This document shows, piece after piece, positions 56,290-64,000 of a stretch of 64,000 bases of DNA; position 1 is the stretch's first letter, and every line of letters begins with the position of its first letter. Position numbers and translations under genes: made by a program. The notes below the pieces were generated by a model. It made no database searches. It was given only the letters and a program-made list of their open reading frames with translations, and was not told the DNA's origin. This stretch comes from Cytidiella melzeri (lineage: Eukaryota > Basidiomycota > Agaricomycetes > Polyporales > Irpicaceae), in contig JABYQR010000056.1 of assembly GCA_022592445.1 (NCBI GenBank), forward strand, positions 62,001-126,000. The letters run 5' to 3'.

Positions 56290-59200
56290 CTACTTGCTCC
56301 AGATAGACACACCATTGAGATACTCAATACCCTCGCCAAGCCCAATCTGTAACCACTCCTTTGAGATAACAGTCTTTGATGCCTTTTTGGCCCCAAGAGA
56401 TGAGCGAGAGTCTCTCATAGTGTGCTTGCATGATGAGAATAGCCTCTCAACTGAGACACTGGCACCAGGAATTGCAAGAATGTCTCGTGCAATGTGAGAA
56501 AGGGTGGGAAAGACCTTTGCATGCCTCTACATAGGCAATTTGGTTAGCAAGGACCACAATTTTGTGTTAAATGTAGTACATACCTTCCACCAAGTGAGTA
56601 CATTCTCATCATCCTGAGGAGAATGTGCACCACTGAGGTAAAGCTCTATCTCAGTTTTCCAATGAGCAGCTGATGTGACTGATGCAAAGGCTATTGCAGA
56701 TGCAAAAATTGACTTGTTGGCTGGCTGTGCAGATGTGGGTGTGTTGGCAGACTGCAAGGTTGTGGCAAGAGCAGAAGAATACTGGGTATAAACCTCTCTG
56801 AGAAGATGCTGTGCTTGAGCTGCTACTGCCTGATCCCAATCTGCTGTCTCAAAATACTTCAGCCAGATAGACGGATGAAGGAGTGTGGTTGCAGAGTCAT
56901 GTCAATTCAGCCTGAATAGCCTAGTGTATATGTACTTACCAGCAGCTAGAAGGGGGAACTTTTTCTTTAACACAATCTGCATATGCTTATCAAGCTTTGC
57001 AAGTGCCATGGACAATGCTTTTTTTCAGATTTGAAGCTGAAAAGTGTGCATCAAAATGACAACTACTGAGATGGTTTTCAAGATGCTTATAGAGTGGAAG
57101 AAGTTGTGGAAGTGTTGGAACTTTCTTCTGTGATAGACTGCTTGTGATTTCTTTGAATGGCTGTTGAGGTGAAGTTAGAGACAATCAAACAACAAGTGAT
57201 GATAGCTAAACTGACTGCTAGTATTTCCACAAGATTCTCTAAAAAATGCCACCCTTTGGGATCAATGTATAACTTGGCTTGCTTCCAAACAGCTGCTGCT
57301 CTTTTCTTGCCTTGTAGCCCGTCAGGCAGTGTGTTAACCCAGAATGTGATAGCCTAGGATAAAAGTAGTACAGAGTCAAAGTTCTCTGGAGAATGCCAAG
57401 AATGCACATTAAAGAAGAATGCCCCACTCAATCTCTGCCAGAGTTGTGTTCCACCGGATGGGCATACCACATATAAGATTAGGATGATGGTGCTCTGTGC
57501 TGCACATTTTCTGGATGATCTGACACATTTTCTTGCGCTGTGGCTCACTTCGCAGAACATCTACCACAATAGCATGGAGCTGACTACTTTATTAGCTGAA
57601 GTAATTTAAGGAACAGTGTCTTACCTTATCAGCAACAGTTGGTTGCAGTTTTGCTTTTTTTGACATCTTCTTAGTACTAGTAACTGCCTCTCCCATGTCC
57701 TCATCACTGCTGACAATTTCAGCATCAGGAAACTCTGAGTCAGTATCACTCTCATTGTTGTCTGGTAGCTTCTCCTGTTCAGAGACCTCTCTGTCTAATA
57801 CAGCTTCTCCAGCCTCATCTTCTGCTTCATTGACAAGTACCTCACGAGCACAAAGGTACAAATCTTCCTCTTCTGGGCTAACTTCTAGTCCAAGGCCAAA
57901 TAGTAGCTCTCTTCTAATAGTCAATGTGCTGTCAAGCTGTGAGAAAGTATGGCACTTACTGCACAACAAGATGTTCTACATGAAGACCACAGCCCACTTG
58001 ACAATCATTGGCATTGAGCTGGACATCCTTGTTACGCTTTACAATGCAATGACAAAGTCCTTTGTTCAGGGTAATATTGCTGCTGGTGTTATCGGTATCA
58101 ACTGCAACTATTCAAAATTGTGTGAGTTCATATTGTAACTCTGGCGCGGGTTAGCACAGTGCTCGGAACAGCATATATACTCCAATAAGACTGAGATAAT
58201 AACATCTCAGTTAAACTGCCTTTTGGCGTAACGGTCATGACGTCGGAGTTCAGATCGCTTACACATATGTCTAAAACACAGAGGATAGCTTACTGAATTT
58301 CTTGTCAACCTGACGGTGGTGTATTTCCTAAAATATTACCTTTGAGGATGCCGCACCAGAGTGATCTCCATCTACTGGAATAAGATCAAGGGGGTATTCC
58401 TTGAGGTCCCAGCTGTTGCTAATCCAGGATGCTACAATACCTGTAAAGGCATACACAGAGCTCTTGCTTGTCTACATGTCAGTAGCAAGTGCAATCTTTG
58501 ACTGATTTGTCTGGGCATGAAGCAGATGTCAAGTGTTGCTACTAAAGCAGTAGAATATCAATATAGCCAAATACCTTCATCTCTTCTGAAAGCTTCAAGT
58601 CCATAGCTTCATGTAGGTGCTCCAGATCTCGACTTGTCATTGAGCCATTTGGTACTTCCCAACCCTTTGGTAATATATATGTCACGAGTTGATTCATACC
58701 TGCCTTCTCCCCAACTGAGAAGGGAAGATCATCCTGTATGATACCCATGACAAACCGCTCTCTGAACCCTTTCTGAGTAACCACTACCTGCGGATTCTCA
58801 ATACCGCACTGTACAAACCCTGCCATCATCTGGCGTTGACTAGCAAATGAGCCCACCTGGCCATCCAACTGCTGCGGGTGCTGCCATACTTCAAACTTGT
58901 GCTCTTTTGGAAGCTTTGAGCAGTTGTCGAGATGAGAGATGAGGTTGCTGTTGTGGATGGCCCAACTAGCCCTTATTTTTTGCAATTTACCTCTTGTTTT
59001 TATCTGTAAAACTCCGGGCTACAACCCAGTTGCAATCCTCTTTGCACAAACTCCCTGCACGTCTATTAAGCGCCCGTGTCACGTGGCTTAGATGCTCCAC
59101 ATGGTCACGTTACTTGCTACTACGTCACACTGGCATGTGACTTAGCTTAAGTAAGACCACATGGCTACAAACACATGGCTCAGCCCATAGCTAGGGTTTG

Positions 59201-60107
59201 ACGTCATAGATACTGTTCACATGGGCATCTTTTGTTCTTTCCCTATTGTTCTCTTTATGGCCGGATGTTCTCACAGGTGTGGGAATGGAATACAATAGTT
59301 GGTCTCCTTTTAGATAGATTCTCTCACAAGTACAGTTCTTGGCAAGGTCAAGACAATAGCTATTGTTCTCCTTTAGGTAGTTCTTTTGTTCTTTGTTTGC
59401 ACAGCTTCTTGCAAAGCCTGCCCTCAACATGGTCTGTGCGCAGGTCCCTGAAGTCTATATAAGATGCTGCATGTATGCTCCTAGCCCCCCATCTCGACCT
59501 CTTGGTCTTTACTGGGCTAGGTCAGCAACCCCCTCTTGTACTACATAGCTGGTAGTAACAATACTAACTTGGTCTTTACTGGGCTAGCTACCTGAATAAG
59601 TTTTATAGTTGGTGAGAGCATTGTGCTACACACCTGCCACCACCTTGTTGTCGACTTCCACATTGTGTCCCTATTTGCTGCGTCAAGCTCTGTCTCCGTG
59701 ACAGTTGCTGAAAGTTGGTGCTTTCGGCTCATTGTCAAAGGCCTTTATTTTTGCTGATGAGCGGGGTAGTGACCAATGAGTGCTACATATACATTCCATA
59801 GTTAGCAGGTTGAGGTGCAAAGTGACAAGTAGCCTACACACCCGCACCAGTTGCAGCTCCATTGCCATATCAGCTTTTCATCTGACTGTTTTTTTGCCTT
59901 GGGTTCATTTCCAAAGTGAAGTTTTGCCCATTGGGATTTTACTGGTACATGACCACACCTTGGTTTGGCACCCATGTTGCCGTCTGATAACTTGCTGGCA
60001 CTGTCCTCAGTCTCAGTCTCAACTGTCAATACGCAACATGAAAACTTGTACATAGATGCATGAGCAGTGCAAAACATAGGGAACAGTCTGTATAAGTGGA
60101 GAGACAA
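56290..60107 (-). pseudogene. hAT transposase, multi-exon, interrupted by a solo LTR
   Basis: Catalytic protein of the hAT element. The N-terminal exon (from about 60107) holds WQWSCNWCG, the first half of a BED-type zinc finger. After an intron, the frame with KAFDNEPKAPTFSN meets the solo LTR at 59703 and resumes at 58948 with LISHLDNCSKLPKEHKF, completing the finger. Then come DDLPFSVGEKAGMNQLVTYI and LPKGWEVPNGSMTSRDLEHL. An acidic insert (57.6-57.97 kb) and the hAT marker PIRWNTTLAEIEWG (about 57430) follow. The C-terminal dimerisation region reads ARDILAIPGASVSVERLFSS and HTMRDSRSSLGAKKA, with the stop at 56290-56292. Exons in the middle are not fully resolved. Confidence 0.85.
58949..59703 (+). 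repeat. solo gypsy-B LTR with 5 bp TSD
   Basis: A 755 bp copy of the gypsy-B LTR, starting TGTTGTGGATGG and ending CCGTGACA, flanked by gttgc on both sides (58944-58948 and 59704-59708). The exact TSD shows it arose from one insertion followed by LTR-LTR recombination. Confidence 0.93.
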
Positions 60108-60477
60108 AGATCATACAAACATAGCTGGAACATCAACAAATGTGTATGAGTACATGAGCACTGCAAAACAAAGGCAGTGCAAATGATTAAGGTAGCTATG
60201 CAGCATTGAAAAATTGTTTATGAGTGCATGAACAGTGCAAATAGTAAGAAAGAGGCTGTACATACATGCATGTGCTCAAAACTTGTCACATGCATAATAT
60301 TCTAGAATACCATTATATACAGGAATAGTATTGTATTGTAATGTAATGTATTGTATTTTATTTAATGGTAATTGTATTCTAAAATTTTCTCCACAAGCGA
60401 GTATTTAATGGGTATTTAGTGATATTCTGAGATTATATTGCATTATAATGGTATTTTTGCAGAGCACTAAATGTGAC

Positions 60478-60634
60478 CGTGTGGAGCATCTAAGCCACGT
60501 GATACGGGCGCTTAATAGACGTGAAAAGGGAGTTTATGCAGAGAAGGTTGCAACTGAGCTGCAGGGCGGAGTTTTACAGATAAAAACAAGAGGTAAATTG
60601 CGAAAATTAAGGGCTAGTCAGGCCATCCATGACA
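60478..60634 (-). repeat. gypsy-B LTR, right part
   Basis: The outer 157 bp of the LTR interrupted by the hAT element, ending ggccatccatgaca at 60634. Confidence 0.92.
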
Positions 60635-61310
60635 CTAAACCTTTCCTTCTTTGTCCTAAACCCAAATGCAAGAGCAAGAAACCAGTGTGCCAGAGTGCTT
60701 CCGCCCACAGAGGCAAAGCAATGAGCAAATCAGCTCTTGGCAGGACACAGTGTTGGTCGAGGCGGAGAAACGGCGCGCGCCCTTAAAGCTGAAGGGGCAC
60801 CAACCGTTGCGAGCAGGTGATGTGGCGCCGTCCAGGAGTCGCACAGCGTGGCGTGATAGGAGCCTCCATGAAACGTGTTCTGCAAGTCAATTTTCTTCTA
60901 ACTTTGGTCCGACCCGCGTCCGAAACACTTGGTGGCTGGTCGGCCCATACTCCAATGCAAAGAGCACGTGTCTGCAAGTTAGAGGCCAGTGCAAGTTCCC
61001 GGCCTCGGATGTTTCCAGCGGGTCGCTGCCCCTTAACAAGTCCTCGGATCCTCGGCGGACTCCCCGTGACCTCAGTGAACCTCTCATGCCCGCGGCGCTG
61101 GGAAAGTGAAGGGATTTGCTGCTCAGGAGGACGCGGGCCGCGCAAATGGCTGGATGCTGCTGTGTCTCCGTGCCTAGCCGTTTTCTGGGCGTATCAACAA
61201 TAGTGACGTCTGAAGTTGATCAAAAAACCACTCAAACATTGAAACGTGTTTGAGTGTCCGAGTGTCATCAACAACAAAGCCGCGCTATCAAAAAACCGTC
61301 AGAATCACTG
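60635..61310. other. GC-rich stretch, no gene recognised, with a small hairpin
   Basis: GC-rich sequence with overlapping open frames on both strands and no family motifs. Near its right end, CACTCAAACA (61229-61238) pairs perfectly with TGTTTGAGTG (61247-61256) around an 8 nt loop. Confidence 0.45.
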
Positions 61311-61317
61311 AATAGAA

Positions 61318-62690
61318 TGCTCATAATGCTTTACATCTGTTTTTCACACTTTTCTTCTGATAGCCACTAGCTTCTCTTCTATAGACGGGTTCTGCACATC
61401 CGAATCACCCTCTTGTGAAGCTTCAAGAACAAATTGTTTTGGGATAAATTAGCTGTTGTTGGTACAGTAAACCAGCTCGTCTACAATTATATTTGGTTGC
61501 GAACTCGAGCAGCTGGTGCCGGGGGAGCCTCCAAGATCATTTTTTCACCATGCCACATCTGAGAGATTCGACCTCTGCCATCCTGAGGGTAATCCTGCAT
61601 TGTGTAAAGGGTTAACGGATTTGCGCAGTCCTATCGAATGTAACATAAGTTAGTTCGCATGCAAATAGCTCCCAGTAAAGACAACAGACAACATACCTTT
61701 GCTATTGCATGCGCAACGTCTTTTATGTAGAAAATATTACCGTTGACACTCGTGATCTTTTGTGTTGGATTTCCTACAAGTCTCCGAACCTGTTCTTGAG
61801 TTTTCTTAAGTCCATACATCGTTAGTACACTCTGCGCGTTGAGCGATACTCCCCAGTTCAATATAGCTGACTTCTGTGCCTCCGAGAATCTGAGCCGCGG
61901 TGAACTGAACAAAACATCTGTCAAGAACATCTGATACTTTGTAAGCGACTTGTGACCAACAATGCTCTTGCTACTTACCAAAAGTGACGGCCAAGGATAA
62001 GTTGGTTGAATTGTGCTGAGAGATATGCGCCTCCATATTGCTCGCCTCCACTTTGTCTGTTTGCAGTTAGCTCAATGCTAATACTCAAGCTGTAGCTTGC
62101 ATAACGCAACATACCGTAATCACCAAGTGGAATTCTTCCATTGTTGTTGTCATCCATGGTCTCTTCTGTATGTGGAACATCCATCTGATAGTTGACCAAT
62201 TCTCCGCTAGAGAGTTTTTTGATCAACTGCTCGTACCAATTGACTATGCAGTTGTCACCCCTTTCAACCAAATCAACCGCCTGCTCACGCTGCTGCAGCT
62301 CCCAGAGTTCCTGAAGTGGAACGGGGTTTTCTGTGTGATCTGTAGTAACTTCAACTAGGAGTTCATCATTGAGAAGTTGAGTGTGGTCGCGGTTGAATGT
62401 GTATACGTTAGGCGTCGAGAGTTACAAGAGCAGGTCATCTGTTTGCATGCTCATGTCTTCAACTTCTGTAATTAACAATGATGTAGTAAGTGGTATACTG
62501 GGCTCAGAGATTGAGACAGCACCAGGAGAGCATAGTGTCGTGAGTCGTTGATTCTGAGTCTCCCGGACGTGCTTTCTTTGGACTTGATGCTTATGTCTTG
62601 CACTTTGCTCATGATTACGTGCGTAGCGGCGTTCCATAGTGAATTTACCGCCATTGTTGTTGCAACACAGAGTGCAGATCACACAAGTGC
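61318..62690 (-). pseudogene. CMC-like transposase, N-terminal part
   Basis: N-terminal exons of the same transposase family as 48.1-50.8 kb. They include a Cys-rich start (CTLCCNNNGGKFTMERRYAR), an acidic linker, PRLRFSEAQKSAILNWGVSL, TQEQVRRLVGNPTQKITSV, NIFYIKDVAHAIAK, then after an intron NPLTLYTMQDYPQDGRGR, ISQMWHGEKMILEAPPAP and FIPKQFVLEAS near 61430. A frameshift near 61480 and a stop near 61440 damage the last exon. The reading fades near 61318, about 80 residues short of where the 50.8 kb part starts. Strand, order and family position fit one gene split by an insertion of about 10.5 kb. Confidence 0.7.
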
Positions 62691-63164
62691 CACCCGGTGT
62701 TAGAGTCCATACTATGATGTATGGTAATCAATGTCGCGCTATGCCAGGCATCAGATAGTGTATACATACCTGTATCATTGAGCCCAAGACTTGCCAGTGT
62801 GACTCTGCAAGCACAAGGATAGGCCATGGCATAGAGAGAATAATTTGACGAAGTTCCAAGCACAACAAAGATGAAGATTGTGACAAGACGCGTCTGGCAT
62901 CAGGTAATTGTGACATGTAGAGTCAAGCGCTTAAATACTCACAACTGGTCTAGCTCGACGTTGCTTTGTTTTTGACTCTAGTCGTATTTCCTACAAGTAG
63001 AATGCACGTATAGCTATAGTTATGTGCATGATTTGTGTCAGATTGAAGTGATATTTGTTTACTCTTCGCACCTAAAGCGCTTAACACAATCACATGATTG
63101 AGCGCTTGTGTACTTGGCAGATTTCAACGTGTTTTGCCAGTTTGCTCTGTTGCATCTGTGAGCC

Positions 63165-63999
63165 ATGTGTCTGCTACAGAAAATCTCGCCCTCAGGTGCG
63201 TACTCATCTGTCTACCTCAACACCAAGACTCAGTCCAATGCAACAGGCCACGTTGCTGGCTTTACAATTGAGTTCGACGGGCTGCTACCCCCTGAGCACG
63301 CTCAAATGAACATGGTGAGTCATCTTTGTGTGTTTTGTATTTCTTTATGAATTTGTCTAACAAAAGCATGCAGCCACTTCATCTTCACGTTTCTGTCGAC
63401 TCTAAGTTTGATAGATATGTGCAACCAGTCATCAAGTTCACAACAACAGCCATCGAGCACAATACTCTGAACCACAGAGAGAGCTCTCTAAATGTACGTC
63501 TTGCAAGTTTGTATGCCTCACTTTGGACCTCATTGTTATGCATGACTCTCAAGGCGGTCAACTTGAGTATCCCATCACCTTCATGCCCCTTCCGCGCAAC
63601 TTCGATCACCACTCTGCCAGAGCCTGGACACTCCTCGTGCACAGAATACAGTCCTGGATGTGCACAGTGACTCCGGATTGGACTCACCCACAATGGCAGT
63701 GGGGTCTCGAGTTATTCTGGATCTCGTTTGTTGCCACCTATCCCAAATTCCCTGCAGGTTACAATTGGCCCTCGTGGAGTTTCGACATCCCACTTGACGG
63801 ATCATTCATTAACAGTTAGATCAGGGAGCATGGTGGCAATGAGCCTGACTCAGGTGATGACTACTGCGATGACTCTCTCAGGGCCAGTTTTAGTGATCAG
63901 CACACCGTCTATACCTCGTCTGACACTGACTATGATGATCTATGGAACCAGTTCCGCCAGCAGCTCGGCCTCTTCTATAACCCTCTCAGCCTCATTTAG
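63165..63999 (+). CDS. hypothetical protein at the right edge, acidic C-terminus
   Basis: Start ATG at 63165 (MCLLQKISPSGAYSS). Exon 1 ends at 63314, and a 59 nt intron (63315-63373, gtgagt...atgcag) in phase 0 leads to PLHLHVSVDSKFDRYVQPVI. A frame change near 63510, by unresolved intron or indel, leads to LDLIVMHDSQGGQLEYPITF, WTLLVHRIQSWMCTVTPDWT, FWISFVATYPKFPAGYNWPS and SFDIPLDGSFINS. A TAG at 63817-63819, one C-to-T step from CAG, is followed in the same frame by an acidic tail (NEPDSGDDYCDDS...DTDYDDLWNQFRQQ) ending at 63999. No known family is recognised. It may be a decaying gene or part of another element. Confidence 0.4.
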
Positions 64000-64000
64000 T

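Larger units (their letters stand above)
54338..60469 (-). mobile_element. hAT transposon with 8 bp TSD, carrying two nested insertions
   Basis: The ends read TAGTGCTTAGCAAATACCAT and, inverted, TAGTGCTCTGCAAAAATACC. The octamer aatgtgac flanks both sides (54330-54337 and 60470-60477) and is single in intact copies of the target LTR. Inside are a minus-strand hAT transposase, a small copia element (54742-56247) and a solo gypsy-B LTR (58949-59703). Without these the element would be about 3.9 kb, normal for hAT. Confidence 0.93.

Noticed and set aside
60635..61310. GC-rich block considered as an rRNA fragment
   Set aside because: No conserved rRNA core segment could be recognised.

Overview
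The window looks like a transposon-dominated stretch of a basidiomycete, most likely agaricomycete, nuclear genome. The reasons are GT-AG introns of 49-67 nt with CTRAY-type branch points, a Plavaka-type transposase, chromodomain-bearing Ty3/gypsy and half-tRNA-primed Ty1/copia elements, and a large CMC-like transposase family I know only from mushroom-forming fungi. No rRNA gene, convincing tRNA, CRISPR or prokaryotic operon is visible. Function calls rest on motif reading and memory of families, with no database search.

Layout. 0-3.2 kb: a Plavaka transposase readable end to end through five exons. 3.4-11.1 kb: a 3'-truncated Ty1/copia element on the minus strand, with an extra frameshifted upstream ORF and a 5' LTR/PBS. 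11.1-12.3 kb: nothing recognised. 12.3-18.5 and 26.4-28.6 kb: copies of an unclassified repeat, here called R1, which carries arrays of about 143 bp. One R1 copy is split by a chromodomain gypsy element (18.5-26.4 kb, 'gypsy-B') and a Tc1/mariner element (26.5-28.1 kb). 28.8-30.0 kb: a two-exon gene for a small secreted coiled-coil protein, whose promoter resembles R1. 30.1-35.5 kb: LTRs of a second family ('gypsy-D'), another R1 copy and an unusual ORF beside a polypurine tract. 36.8-38.2 kb: a broken cation-diffusion-facilitator gene. 40-44.8 kb: R1 and LTR pieces, with a clean 824 bp hAT-type MITE.

45.9-62.7 kb: a CMC-like transposase and a companion ORF on the minus strand. The transposase is split by about 10.5 kb holding a foldback structure and a nest: a gypsy-B LTR is cut by a hAT transposon, which itself holds a small copia element and a solo gypsy-B LTR. 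Target-site duplications (8, 5 and 5 bp) mark the last three events. A plus-strand hypothetical gene fills the right edge.

Most internal stop codons are TGA where a CGA arginine codon is expected, which suggests deamination of methylated CpG in repeats. The parts most worth following are the secreted-protein gene, the R1 family, a cysteine motif apparently shared by copia and gypsy elements, and the nested locus.
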